From Sabethes cyaneus (Eukaryota; Arthropoda; Insecta; Diptera; Culicidae): DNA of 64,000 nt. Shown here piece by piece: positions 1 to 11,313 of the stretch. The notes beneath the pieces were generated by a model that was not told the origin of the DNA, made no database searches, and was given only the letters and a program-made list of their open reading frames with translations. A program made the position numbers and the translations under genes. Position 1 is the stretch's first letter. Every line of letters begins with the position of its first letter. The stretch lies in contig NC_071355.1 in assembly GCF_943734655.1 (NCBI RefSeq), forward strand, positions 14,612,768 to 14,676,767. The letters are read 5' to 3'.

Positions 1-1310
1 CAACACACATTACTCGATCCATCGTCGCCTTAACCAATCGCGTTAGTTTATCCGAAAATCCGTAGTAGTGCATAATCTGCCATAGCTGATCTCGATCGAT
101 CGTGTCATACGCCGATTTGAAGTCGATGAATAAATAATGCGTGGGCACGTTGTATTCGAGACATTTCTGCAACACTTGCTGAAGCGCGAAAATCTGATCC
201 GTGGCGGCACGGGCACCCATGACTCCCGCTTGATATTGCCCCACGAACTCCTTTGCAAATGGTGATAATCGACGACATCAAAGTTGGGAGAGTACCTTGT
301 AGGCGGCGTTCAACAGTATGATTGCGCGGTAATTACAACAATCCAACTTATCGCCCTTTTTGTAGATCGGACATACGATGCCTTGCGTCCACTCCTCCGG
401 TAGTAGCTCCTCCTCCCAAATCTTGACAATGACCCAGTGCAGCGCTCTAGCCAGTGCGTTCCCACCGTATTTGAGCAGCTCGCCGGGTAGCTGATCAGCC
501 CCAGCCGCTTTATTGTTCTTCAGACGACCGATGTCTTCTGCTATCCTGGATATCCTGGAGGTCGGGGCTGGTATTCGGCGCTGTTAAGGTGCTCGCCATA
601 ATACTGCTTCCACCTCTCGATCCCCTCACGTTCGTTCGTGAGAAGATTACCGTCTGAGTCCCGACACATATCGGCCTGCGGCACACAGCCTTTGCGCGAA
701 CGGTTTAACTTCTCGTAGAACTTCCGTTTATCGTTAGCACGGTACAGTTCATCCATCGCCTCGCGATCTCGATCTTCCTGTTGGCGCTTTTTCCTCCGGA
801 AGACCGAGTTTTGCCTGTTCCGTGCTTGTTTATATCGCTCAACATTCGCACTCGTACGGTGTTGCAGCATTCTCGCACGTGCTGCATTCTTCTCCTGCAC
901 TAATTGCTCGCATTCGCCGTCGAACCAATCGTTTCTTCGGTACGGATTCATTGTACCTAGTGCCGCTAGAGCAGTGCTACCGATGGCGGGCTTAATGCCT
1001 TTCCAACCATCTTCAAGAGTTGCTGCGCCAAGTTGCTCTTCCGTTGGTAGCGCTGCTTCCAGCTGCCGCGCGTATTCTTGGGCAACTCCGGTGTCTCGTA
1101 GCTGCTCGATGTTGGGTCGCGGCGTACGACTTCGACGCGTGTTATGCACCGTCGAGAGTTTTGAGCGCATGCAGACTGCAACTAGGAAATGATCCGAATC
1201 TATATTCGCACTGCGGTAGGTGCGAACGTTTATCGCATCAAAGAAGAATTTACCGTCGATTAGAATATGGTCAATTTGATTTTCTATTCGTTGTTGAACG
1301 GCCTTTCCTG
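1..1310 (-). mobile_element. LINE remnant: endonuclease/linker and start of reverse transcriptase
   Basis: Relic of a non-LTR retrotransposon read right to left. The 1383-541 frame carries the end of an APE-type endonuclease (NQIDHILIDGKFF, then NIDSDHFLV) and the linker up to ERWKQYYGEHLN. Further left, frames encode the first RT motifs (PIYKKGDKLDCCNYRA near 290-370, then FIDFKSAYDTIDRDQLW near 85-150). The copy runs off the left edge of the window, so its 3' part is not visible. Reading frame changes near 540 show it is dead. The same family recurs at 5.8-7.1, 25.1-26.7, 27.3-30.7 and 63.3 kb. No RNase H is seen in any copy. Clade was not assigned. Confidence 0.8.
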
Positions 1311-1490
1311 CTTTAAAGCGGCCATCAATCATAGCTTTTCCAGTAAATTTTCCATTTCCATTGCTAAACTTCCCTGACTTCAAATTAAATTCCCTGGCAT
1401 TCCCTTAGTTTTTCAGGTTGAAACAAATTTCCTTCCAGGTCATCCCTAATTTTCCAGGAAATCGACATCCTGTAAAGGGTTCGCGATAAA
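1311..1490. repeat. Decayed repeat end (TTCCCTGA/TTTTCCAGG motifs)
   Basis: The string of TTCCCTG and TTTTCCAGG motifs ending in CATCCTG resembles the right end of the DNA element at 3721-5072. It is probably an old fragment of the same family abutting the LINE. No matching left end or target duplication was found. Confidence 0.3.
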
Positions 1491-3155
1491 TTTGGCAGTA
1501 ATGGCGGGCAACTTGATTCTCTTACGTTCTCTGGGATGAACGTTGTAGTCAACAGTGGATAACGGAAACAGCAAACATGTCTGTCACCTCTTCAAATCAG
1601 TACAAATAAGATTCGGGTTAGTTTAGTCATTGTTGCAGTCGCCGGCAGAGTTTCAGATGAAACCTGCAGGATAATCACTGAAGGATGTATTGAGCGGCCA
1701 CGAACCAGAGCGGCTAAGACAGCAGCCCGCAACGATACGCTGAGCTTGAGTCCTTGTAAAAATTCTTATATACGGGATAAGAGCGCCTGGGTTAAGAGGA
1801 AGAAAGAACCGCCGCCAATGGACCAATGCAAAAATGCTACTCAAGCTTAGAGCTAGCTAGTTACTGAGTAACAGGCTTGTTTTGCTCAACTTAATCATAA
1901 ATAGACAGAGCGATCTGCTTCTCACAGCGAACAAGTGCTTCGCTTCCTGTTCGAACATTTTCTCTTCCCCCAAATACTGCCAAATACTGCTTTCTCTTAT
2001 AACATCTTTGCTCTGTATCCCAAAGAGAATATCGGATAGGCATTTAGACGGCCTGAAATGATTTGCTTTGTTATCCTAAAAGCATGCATTCTGAAGTGCT
2101 CCGGAAGAAAAAGAAATATGAAACAAAATTGTCGCTCATTGGGCTGCTGAGCAAAACATTCTATAAGGAAAACTTCTGGAATTTCTGCGCGTTGCAGTAA
2201 AATACTGAGAATTGAGATTATTTTTAAAGCATGGCATAAATACGTATACGCATGGTACGTTGCATCAACCGCGTCAACTGTCAGCCGTCATTAGCTAAAA
2301 TTGAAGTAGCAATCAAACGTCTGAAGTCCAGTAAACCACAAAAATAAACTGCATTTCAACCGAGATGCAGAAAGCTGACCCATTTTTGCCAAACGTAAAA
2401 ATCCGCTCTATTGTATGCCTGCGAACGTGGTGCATCATATCAGCGAAGATAATGCGGAAACTGCAGATTCCTTTAATCGCTGCCAGCGAGTTTGGTAGCT
2501 GCACACTTAGATCTCCAATTTGGAACACCTTCGCCGATGCTACCAGCGCCAAACAGAAACAGGGATTCGACAACATAGATGGAAGTAGATCTAGATACCA
2601 GTGCGGTAGTAACAACAACACTGGCATCAGAAACAGATGCCTGATGTGCGAGATGGTTCGAACAGGTCAAAAGTAACTTGCGACTTCCGAGACACCGTGA
2701 AATTGGCGACGAGTAGCCAAAGATCGAGTTGAATGGAAACAACTGTCTGAAGTATCGCTAGCTAGCTCGACCCAATGCTGACGATGACGACCTGGTTGTT
2801 TTTTTTGTGTAGATTTGTCCAAATGAAGAAAACCCTAATTTGATTTTCGCAATATTTATTAACCGAGACGTCTATAGTTGCAAGTTAGCATCCTGCTATA
2901 GGATTTCACAAGAAAACAGCTTTCTCACGGCGATCGATTTATCTTGCGGATTTCAGTGATATTGATCGATGGGTCTCTAACTGTGAAAAGTGGTGCCCTT
3001 TATTTGCCCAAAACTGACAGAAACAGATGCGTGTTTTGGAGATCATTGAAATTCCTACATAAATATCTTTCTTTCGTCACTTTTCAGTCACTTTTTGTAT
3101 CTGTTTGGTCACTTTTTGGTCACTATTTCTGTCCATTTAGTCACTAAAATCACTT
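1491..3155. other. Noncoding stretch, no gene recognised
   Basis: Short open frames here (about 100 aa on each strand near 2313-2676) overlap each other and look like nothing recognisable. At 3077-3155 the motif GTCACTTTTT recurs four to five times as a small imperfect repeat next to the end of the Jockey-type LINE. The stretch probably lies inside an NCBP1 intron (inference). Confidence 0.4.
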
Positions 3156-3720
3156 TTTTGGAGTGGCTCTGGCTATCAGCCCTGCGATGTTGAAATCGAA
3201 CCAACCGTAAAGTTCGTTGAAGCGCATTGCCATAAATCGGATAGGATCGTACAGTCCGTCCGTAGTTTGCATTCCGTCCCTGCAGGTGCAGGAAATACCT
3301 AGTTCTGAGGGGTCTTTCAGGAGCATACAAATTCAGTTGACTCAGAAGAGCGGGGCGATCAATATCTCCTAATAGCCAGCTAGCCAGGAACGTGGCCTGA
3401 GCGTTGGCACGTCTTCTTTCAAGAGTCTCCAAGCTAAGCAAACGGCAGCGTTCCTCATATGGCGGAAGGTCTTTGGGATCGCACCATGGAAGACTGCGCA
3501 ATGCATACCGTAGAAATTTTTTCTGCACTGCTTCGATTCTTGCGATCCAAATTTGTTGATTTGGACACCAGATCACTGATCCGAATTCAAAACAGATCTT
3601 ACAAGTACATAGTACAAAGATCGAAAACAGTACGGGTCACGGAACTCCTTGGCAATTTTAAAAATAAATCCAAGTTGCTTATTGGCTCTGGAGATAATGT
3701 CGTTGTAGAGTATACGGAAA

Positions 3721-5072
3721 CAGGGTGGCAACTGGATACGAAAAACCAAATTCCCTGATTTTTCCAGGTTTTTCCCGGTGTTTAAAAAAATTCTAGGTTT
3801 CATATTGCGATATAATTTTAACTGTGTTAAAATTTGTTTCGATCATTGATATTTGAATTGTTTATCAATCTACGAGGTATTGAGAAAAATTTCCCTAGGC
3901 CTACCCTAGACCTACTCTATTTCCCTAGGCGAATTCTTCAATCACTTTCTCTTATTCTGCCGGCCAACAAATTACACTCCTTCCGTGAGTTCCTCATCTG
4001 TTCTTTTTCCCGCGCAAGTTTATTCGCAAACTCAGGCGCAAGCGGAGTTTTAGTGCCTATTGCGGCCGGCTCTCGAACCGGCCGTGGAGCTTTTACTGCC
4101 AGCCACGCGAAAATGTTCGTATGTTTAATTTTCGTTCTTCGAGCCATAAGCCATGCAAAAAAGCAGTTTAATTAAGCTAATTTTTAATTTCGCTTTACCA
4201 CTGGTGGCTGTTCTACTTTCTGACCAACGCGGCTTATTTAACTTTGCATGGATTGATCGGGATTTACTCTTCCGGGTCCAAGATAGAGCCAAAATTTCTT
4301 AACGTGGAAGGTAGGGTCGCTACACCCGCATTTCGGTTACAATTTGTTACAACAGTATGGCAAGTTTATGTACTGCCGTGAGTCAGTGGAATTTCTCCAA
4401 TATTTTTCTCGAAAACCGAATTACGCTGCGGTGGCATTTACTTCCATGTTCTGCGAATTGTGTCACATGCCGCAAAATGTCCGTCCTGAAACTTCAATGT
4501 CATTCGATTCGACTTGACTAACGCCAAACGAACGCGCAAAGTAAAGCATAAGCATAAGCATAAGCATAGGATACCGTCCGTGAGCTGCTACTCCGTTATT
4601 GACTAGGACCGATGAAAATTGCAAAATGATGGCTGGAAAAAGCTTGCTGGGGCAACACACTGTTCCTCATTGTGCAACCTTATCAGGTCCCTGCATGCTG
4701 ATCAATACCGACGCCGGCCACGTCCGAATGCGGGTCCTGGTGGGATGGGAAGGAATGTTAGTCCAATACTTGTTGAACGCCAAACGAACGCGCAAAGTGA
4801 GTGCAAACTAAATTTGTTATATCATTTCACTTGCCTCGCAGAATAAGGCCCTTTGCAAAACACTGAGCTAATTATCGATAACCCAATCTATCGCTTGTGT
4901 GCCGTACTTCTTTACCTATTTCTAAGTGTTCTTCACTACTCAATGAATCGATCATTGAGGTTGTTTGAAAAATTCTCTGATTTTGTTAAAAATTCCCTGA
5001 TTATTCCAGGGTTTTCCAGGTAATTTGAAATTTCCTGACAATTCCAGATTTTTTCAGGTAGTTGCCACCCTG
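3721..5072. mobile_element. Nonautonomous DNA element with 13-bp TIR and GGAAA duplication
   Basis: Starts CAGGGTGGCAACT (3721-3733) and ends with the exact complement AGTTGCCACCCTG (5060-5072). Runs of TTCCCTGATT/TTCCAGG follow at both ends. GGAAA flanks it on both sides (3716-3720 and 5073-5077). Removing the element and one GGAAA restores the Jockey RT frame. It is 1,352 bp long and has no transposase ORF. A 5-bp duplication with CAGGG ends would fit a hAT-related group such as hAT5; that assignment is inference. Confidence 0.8.
4543..4775 (-). mobile_element. Short retro-insert with hexamer tail and 23-bp flanking repeats
   Basis: A 23-bp sequence beginning AACGCCAAACGAACG occurs at 4520-4542 and again at 4776-4798, bracketing 233 bp. 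The insert begins with about four GCATAA units, i.e. a (TTATGC)n tail if read on the minus strand. Long direct flanks plus a simple tail suggest a 5'-truncated LINE or SINE-type insertion nested in the DNA element. An internal duplication is the alternative. Confidence 0.5.
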
Positions 5073-5836
5073 GGAAAGTTTGTGAGCTATCCAGGAGGAC
5101 ACCAAGATCACGAATGTGATAGACGCGTTGTAACAAATGTCCTGCCATGTAGTAGCTAAAAGCTATAGGCTTATTTTTACGGTGAAAGGAGATGGCAAAG
5201 CACTTTGAGATGCTACCGGTAAACATGTTATTCGAGCTCCAATCTTCAAATTTGTCCACAGGGTGTCACAGTTCAATGCAGTCGGATTTCCATTTTAATT
5301 ACTTTAAAGATTTTTACATCGTCGGCATAAAAAATCGACAGCCTGGTGGCAGAAGAGCTGATAGTTCGTTTATAAAAAGAGAAAAGAGCAAGGGTCCAAG
5401 GTTGCTCCCCTGTGGTACGCCAGAGATGTTTCTGAACGAATCGGAAAATTCTGATCCGATCTTCACACTCAGCCTACGGTGTGCGGCGGTACGAGTGTAG
5501 CCACTTGCGGAACGGTGCTGAAACTTCCAGCTTCTCCAGCCTAGCAAGGAAGAGGCCGTGATTCACCTGATCAAACGCAGCTTTCAGGTCCGCGCAGGAA
5601 GAACGAGACGAAATCGACGAGATTCGTGGAGATTGAACGTTTTGGAGAAAAAACCATGCTGGTCTGAGAAAATGTAGTGCTGACAGCTAGCGAACAAAGC
5701 GTCGTTCACGATTATCTCGAGCGCTTTAGAATTTGAGCATAACGATGTAATCCCTCGATAGTTTTGAACGTTGCGCTTATCACCCTTCTTGGGTACAGGA
5801 AACATTACATTAATACGCCTTTTAGTCTCACGGCTG

Positions 5837-7140
5837 GTATTGTTGTCCTCAGTTGCCAGTGAGCCAAAGTATACGGGCGACTACCTCAAACTCATCCCCG
5901 TCGATTACCACGGTACTGCCCAAGCGGGCCCTGTCGCGCTCGGTCCCGCCCGCCAGCATATACTTTGTTTTAGGCGTATTTATCTTCCATCCAAGCTTCT
6001 CTGTTTCGCGTTTTAGTCTGGTGTACTGATCTTCCACCGCCTCAAATGTTCTGCCGACAGTATCCACGTCGTCAGCAAAGCAGATAAATTGACTGGATTT
6101 ATTGAAAATCGTGCCCCGCATTTCGATCGCCGCTCGTCTTATAACACCTTCAAGCGCAATGTTGAATAGCAGGCAGGAAATACCACCTCCTTGTCGAAGT
6201 CCCCTACGAGATTCGAATGGGCCCGACAATCCAAGATTCTCACACAGCACTGGATCCCATCCATCGAAGCCATGATAAGTCTAGTAAGCTTACCCAGAAA
6301 GCCGTTTTCGTCCAAAATTTTCCATAGCTCTTGTCGGTTTAGGCTATCATATGCGGCTTTAAAATCGACGAACAGGTGGTGCGTGGGGACTCGGAATTCG
6401 CGGAATTTATTGGGTAGTGGCGACAGCCGATGGAAGATGAGAAAGCATTTTGTAGGCAGCATTCAGGATAGTGATCGCTTGGTAGCACTCACAATCTAAT
6501 TTATCGCCTTTCTTGTAGATAGGGTAAATAACCCCGTCCTTCCGCTCCTCTGGTAGTCTTCCGTATCCCAAGTCCGGACAATCAGTTAATGCAAACAGCT
6601 GGCCAACTTGTCCAGGCCCATTTCAATAAGTTCCGCTTCAATGCCAGCCTTTCCTGCTGCTTTGTTATTCTCCAGCCGCTGGATGGCTTCTACAACTTCC
6701 CTTATCGATGGGGGTCTTCGTTACTTGCTCCACTAATGGGGTCACTTCCTCCACTATCATGGTCTACAGCCTGCACGCCATTCACGTGTTCAACGTAGTG
6801 CTGCTTTCACCTTTCGATCACGGTACGATCGTCAGTCAAAATACCTCCATCTTTATATCTGCACATTTTAGCCCGCCTTACAAAGCCTTTGCGAAATTCG
6901 TTGAGTCTTTGATAGGACTTCCGTGTGGCGTAAAAACGGTACAGCTGCCCGAGTTCTTCGCGCTCTTCCTCCTACTGGTGGCGCTTCTTCTCCTGAAAGA
7001 GTCAGGTTTGCAAGCCTCCGCTTCTGTTTGTATCGCTCCTCATTCTTATAGATGGCTCTACGCAGCACTTGTACCCACGCTTTTCTCATCCTAAATCTGC
7101 AGGCACTCCTCGTCAAACCATTCGTTACGTCGATTGCATT
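5837..7140 (-). mobile_element. LINE remnant: linker and reverse transcriptase core
   Basis: Same family as the LINE at 1-1310. Reading leftwards there is a linker with ERYKQKRR, RT motif A (LFVDFKAAYDSLNRQELW, about 6370-6310), the region FESRRGLRQGGGISCLLFN, and the catalytic box FADDVDTVG at about 6090-6050. It then runs to MLAGGTERDRARLGSTVVIDGDEFEVV. The frame shifts between 6250 and 6140 and again upstream. The copy stops abruptly near 5836 against the Jockey-type LINE, so one of the two is truncated there. Confidence 0.75.
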
Positions 7141-7379
7141 ATTATTTGTTCAACCACTTTAGAAAATCGGGAGCGAATGGCTATATTGGGCAATCTACCA
7201 TGATTTACTAGGGGAATGGCTCGAGGAGGAACTATCAATGAACTGAAAGTTATCACATGCACTGTCTAAAAAAGGGCCATCGACTCGAATGCAGCAATTA
7301 TAGGGATAGCACTCTTTGGCATCATATTTCATAGACTGGACAGTCCACGACAGACCAAATGTTTACTTTGCGAATTCTC

Positions 7380-7480
7380 GCCAAATTTCGAGAATTCTAG
7401 TCATGGACTTTAAGCCGGCGTACGATTCAGTCGAGCGAAAGGAATAGTGGCGCCTTATGCTTGAACAAAATTGATTAGGT
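7380..7480 (+). mobile_element. Reverse transcriptase scrap, plus strand
   Basis: About 100 bases translate to VMDFKPAYDSVERKE followed by a stop and WRLMLEQN, i.e. RT motif A of the same LINE type in opposite orientation. Nothing else of the element is recognisable. The flanks (7141-7379 and 7481-7899) hold no recognised feature. Confidence 0.5.
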
Positions 7481-7899
7481 GGAAATGTGCTGTCTTTAAC
7501 GGTTCCAAATCAAGTGTCAGAAGAACGGGTAAAATACTGAACTCATTTGATTCGTTAGAAGAACGCTTATACGCTTTTATCTTATGAAAAATAGAAGCCC
7601 TGACGACTGCATCAAAAGTTCATGCTACTCAACACACCAGATTTAATGTTTTTTAATCAATTAATATAAACAATTGGCCATCATTTCTACCGACACACAA
7701 ATAAGTTCCTGTTTAAATTCAGTAGCGCCTCCATCATAATTACATTCACTTGAACCGCAAAGTGCAGTGAATAATCCTTGGGATTGAAATACCTATAAGA
7801 CTTTTTTCGTGGTCAGCATGCGCAGCTACATGTTATTCACACAAATTTCATAAGGTTGGATATTTAAAGCAATTGATTTAACAAAAAAAATCCACTTAC

Positions 7900-9557
7900 C
7901 AGCTCCATCCATCGTATATTTATATCTGGGTGACGGCGCTTTCGGTATCAATTTTGCATAAGTCTCCGGCATCATTTCCTTGAACCGATCGTGGTATGAA
8001 AATCTAAAAATAATTGTTTAATAAATAATCTATATTCAGCCGCAATCTACTCCAACTTACCTCAAACACTTCAGCAGCACCTCCTGGATAAACTTCGGCC
8101 TTGGGTGCTCCATCTCCAGAAGCAAACAGCTATCCCAATCGTCCCAGCTCCAGCGGAACTGGAAGTTACTCAGGTGATAGGAAAACCAGTTGGCAAAGCG
8201 ATCGAAACAACTGGTATTCATCGAATCGATTCGCATGAAAAGAATTTCCGTAGCCTGAGCCAAAACCTGTGGCATTTTGGACGGCTGCAGCTTACACAGT
8301 TCGATCAAAATTGATCCGTAGCAAATTTCCAAATAGCGCGGCGTAGGCATGTGGAACAGTTCCGCAAAAATCACTTCCACGATACAGTACTCCAACGGGA
8401 TTTTATCCTTGTAGGCCAAATTCAACAAGTTCGCGGCACAATCCTTGCGTTCCCAGTGATGAGTTTCAATGATCGAATGCAAATGTTCTTCGATCAGGAA
8501 ACGCTCGATCGAATGAGCACCCGGCAAAATGGGTCCAGCTGGACAATCGGTATAATCAAACATCCGATAAACGACCCACGGCATCGGATACTCAAACGAA
8601 TCCTGATGCGGCGGTGGATGAATTAACGGCAAATTATGCTGCAAAGCTTCACAAAGCACCGAATCGAACGCTAGGTACGGTCGAGGAATGTGCTTCTCGG
8701 CCCAGTTATCCTGTCGAAGCTTGCGGATCTGCGCCCACAGACAATCCAAATATTCTTCCTGGGGATGGGGTGCATCCACCGACCATACCCGCAGTGCATT
8801 ATGATGTTTCTTGGTTCGTTTGTTCAAAAACACTTCAATGCGCACCAGCAGATTCTCCAGCGCAGATTCCTTTTTCTCGTACAATTCTCGACCTACCCAC
8901 GGCAGGGTAGACAACACGGCAAATACGTACCAATCGCGGCGAACCTGCGGCACCGAATCTTCATTAGCGGCATCCACCATATTATCCAGCAGTTGCAGTA
9001 AAGAATTCGTTGAAATAACGTGACAATTCACCAAGTCCGATAAAAACCGCAAAGCATACCGGGCAGCATCCCACTTGCATTGCTTCAAACTTTCCTTGAA
9101 CGTCTTCACCATATGGTCAACAAACTCTCCACCAAAGTTGTAGTTCTTGGCATTCATCAATCCCACCATCGTTGAGTAGATCGTGCACTTCTCCGGCATC
9201 TTAATGGGACATTCCGATAAGATTCGCAAGATTTTATTGCGAAAATTACCCAAATCTGACTCAAGCACCGAAACCAGCCCTTCCAGGTTCGACTCCAACG
9301 AAGAGGTACTGTTTTCTCCCACCCTCAAGATCAGTGCCTCCAAACGTTCTTCCATTTCTTGGTTCTCCGAAACCCGGCGACGTTTACGGGACCGTTCTGC
9401 AAGAAGGAAACGGTACAGTTATAGCCCCAAACCGACATCGATACGTAAGCAGCGAATCAGAGCGAAACGATTGATTGCAGGTTATACAAAATTGACCGAG
9501 CCGATACTTACCACCGTAAAAATCACCGTCATCTTCGTAGGCACGACGGCGGTTCAT
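7900..9557 (-). CDS. NCBP1: Nuclear cap-binding protein subunit 1 (CBP80), exons 1-3, 3' end outside window
   Basis: Large subunit of the nuclear cap-binding complex, which with CBP20 binds the 7-methylguanosine cap of new RNA polymerase II transcripts and supports splicing, export and 3' processing (family knowledge). Exon 1 is 9557-9512, starting MNRRRAYEDDGDFYG. Exon 2 is 9396-8061, with the basic stretch RSRKRRR then EERLEALILRVGENSTSSLE. Exon 3 is 8003-7900, ending YKYTMDGA. All introns have GT donors (GTAAG) and AG acceptors, and the splice phases join without a break, giving about 495 residues. That covers the nuclear localisation region, the first MIF4G domain and most of the second. 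The usual length is about 800 aa, so the C-terminal 300 residues are missing. After the donor at 7899 no further exon was seen in the remaining 7.9 kb, which is full of transposon relics. The next intron therefore probably exceeds 7.9 kb. The gene is divergent to GKAP1. Confidence 0.95.
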
Positions 9558-10010
9558 GATGCCGACACTAGCGTTGGACACTTTAGAGAAGCAAAAGCAG
9601 TTCCGCACAAGCAGAGAGACCTAATTTCGATACGACAATCAGCAAAATCTACGACGTTTGACGCTTCCTTCACTCGCAGCTCGCACCTTGAAAACGAAAC
9701 GAAAACCGAAAGTGACAGTTTCTTTTAGATCGGCATTCGAGGCTCGAATTTCGAGTAGGTAAAACCAGGGATGCCAGATATGTTGACAAAACTCGAAATT
9801 TGGAAAATCATGCACATCTGCTCGAAAACTTTTAGTTACGATCAAGGTTATGAGTAGGAAAGGTAAGAAACCTTACTTAGTGCTATGAGGCTGCAAAGTC
9901 CGCAGAGACGTTATTTAGCACAGCCATCATGGATTTTTTTTTTCATTTTAATGTGGATTATGGTAAAGAGGATGATAAAGATAAATCAATAAAATGAATA
10001 TATATTGGGG
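9558..10010. promoter_or_regulatory. Presumed 5' UTR and promoter region of NCBP1
   Basis: Lies immediately upstream of the NCBP1 start codon on the minus strand. No TATA box was identified and no transcription start can be fixed by eye. At 9766-9777 CAGGGATGCCAG begins a repeat. Its complement CTGGCATCCCTG stands at 10944-10955, but no target duplication flanks that pair. Confidence 0.35.
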
Positions 10011-10011
10011 T

Positions 10012-10110
10012 CAGCCCCGGTGTAGTGGTTAGCATTCACGCCCCTCACACCGAGGACCCGGGTTCAAATCCTAACCCCACCCAAAGTGACTATAATATAA
10101 GTGGAAGTGG
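10012..10110 (+). mobile_element. tRNA-derived SINE
   Basis: Contains an RNA polymerase III type A-box region (GTGTAGTGGTTAGCAT, 10020-10035) and a B-box GGGTTCAAATCC (10060-10071) at tRNA-like spacing. The body GTGACTATAAT follows. The resemblance is to tRNA-related SINEs of mosquitoes such as the Feilai type (inference). A MITE pair interrupts the element downstream; the text GTGACTATAAT occurs again at 10702-10712 beyond that insertion. It is not a functional tRNA: the acceptor arms do not pair as a complete stem. Confidence 0.6.
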
Positions 10111-10116
10111 TTAAGG

Positions 10117-10399
10117 CACAGAGAACAGACTACCAGGTTATTGACAAAAAGTGTGTAAAAGGTTTTTATGTAATCTACGAGTAATCCTTCAAAAGAGCAC
10201 CCCTCGAGCAGTAAGTGGCAAACTAAATCTTGATGTCGCTGCCATCGCTGCTATGTAACTCCAGCACAAAGAAATATTAATAAAGGTACATGGATATATT
10301 TTTATGCGTTTGGCAAACTATTTCTGGAGGGCGCTACCGACTGATTTTACACACAAAAAATCGATTTCTTCCTTCGAGCCTGTTAATCTGTTCTCTGTG
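10117..10399 (+). mobile_element. 7-bp-TSD MITE, copy A of a back-to-back pair
   Basis: 283 bp. It begins CACAGAGAACAGACTACC and ends with the complement of CACAGAGAACAGATTAAC. GTTAAGG flanks it at 10110-10116 and 10400-10406. No coding capacity. It is the first of two inverted copies that share the central GTTAAGG. Confidence 0.85.
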
Positions 10400-10406
10400 G
10401 TTAAGG

Positions 10407-10689
10407 CACAGAGAACAGATTAACAGGCTCGAAGGAAGTAATCGATTTTTTGTGTGTAAAATCTGTCGGTAGCGCCCTCCAGAAATAGTTTGCCAAACGT
10501 ATCAAAAAATATCCATGTACCTTTATCAATATTTCTTTGTGCTGGAGTTATATAGCAGCGATGGCAGCGACATCAAGATTTAGTTTGCCACTTACTGCTC
10601 GAGGGGTGCTCTATTGAAGGATTACTCGTAGATTACATAAAAACCTTTTACACACTTTTTGTCAATTACCTGGTAGTATGTTCTCTGTG
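10407..10689 (-). mobile_element. 7-bp-TSD MITE, copy B, inverted relative to copy A
   Basis: Also 283 bp and nearly the exact reverse complement of copy A, so 10117-10689 forms one near-perfect 570-bp palindrome. GTTAAGG occurs on its left (10400-10406) and right (10690-10696). The three identical 7-mers suggest two insertions at one target, or duplication with inversion. Confidence 0.85.
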
Positions 10690-10955
10690 GTTAAGGTGAC
10701 TATAATTCGCTATGTAAGCACAAATCGATCTCTTGTACTCTCATGGAACTGCCGTATGGAAAGTTTGTGAAGATTTGGTGCAAAGTTTTGTCTATCCTTT
10801 TCACTCTTTAACAAACCTGTGCACAGACTTCACAAATAGAACAAACTTGGGAAGGTGGCAGCACCGTTTCGCGCACATAGCGAATCGAACAAAAAAAAAT
10901 TAAATATTTTCTGACCGTATAAAATTTTTAAAAAAACAAACAGCTGGCATCCCTG

Positions 10956-11313
10956 CATGTTCCATGGAAGATGGAACACGGAGCGAAAAAGCTCCAGTTT
11001 GTTTCAAACAAAATGATTGTTGTTTTAAGCCTCAATAAAATATGTTTATAACAACCTGAAAATATTGTTGTTTCTAAACGAGATTCTGTTTGAATCAAGT
11101 AAATAACAGTTTTGAATTAAAAGTAAAGTATTTTCAAATTTGAAGTTGACATTGATGTAACAATAAATATTTTCATTTCAATCATACATTTCAGTTTGAA
11201 ACAAAATGAAATTTTTGTTTGTGCGTAAAACAACCATAAATATGGTTGAAACTACATTTTTATTCTCCGTGAATATATGTACACTATTACTTAGGTACCA
11301 ATGAGGTTTAAAA
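10956..11313. other. AT-rich stretch, no gene recognised
   Basis: Contains several GTTTGAAACAAA-like strings in both orientations (around 10995-11010 and 11190-11220) but no clear element boundaries and no coding signal. Confidence 0.35.

Larger units (their letters stand above)
3156..5836 (-). mobile_element. Jockey-type LINE reverse transcriptase, split by a DNA element
   Basis: Two minus-strand blocks, 5836-5073 and 3720-3156, belong to one insertion. The right block has PVPKKGDKRNVQNYRGI, then FSDQHGF, DQVNHGLF and the catalytic-region motif SGVPQGSNLGPLLFSLFIN. The left block has YNDIISRANKQLGFIFKIAKEFRD and, after a frameshift near 3580, the C-terminal region with VIWCPNQQIWIARIEAVQKK. 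These motifs match Jockey-clade LINEs (family knowledge). The coding sequence reads straight across the 5-bp target duplication of the inserted element, which shows the blocks were once continuous. Frameshifts and lack of the full ORF make it nonfunctional. Confidence 0.8.

Noticed and set aside
10012..10110. Genuine tRNA gene.
   Set aside because: A- and B-boxes are present but there is no complete cloverleaf with paired acceptor stem; fits a SINE.
9766..10955. Inverted CAGGGATGCCAG / CTGGCATCCCTG suggesting a 1.2-kb element around the SINE and MITE pair.
   Set aside because: Flanks show no target duplication and similarity beyond 12 bases is weak; more likely two separate fragments of one repeat family.
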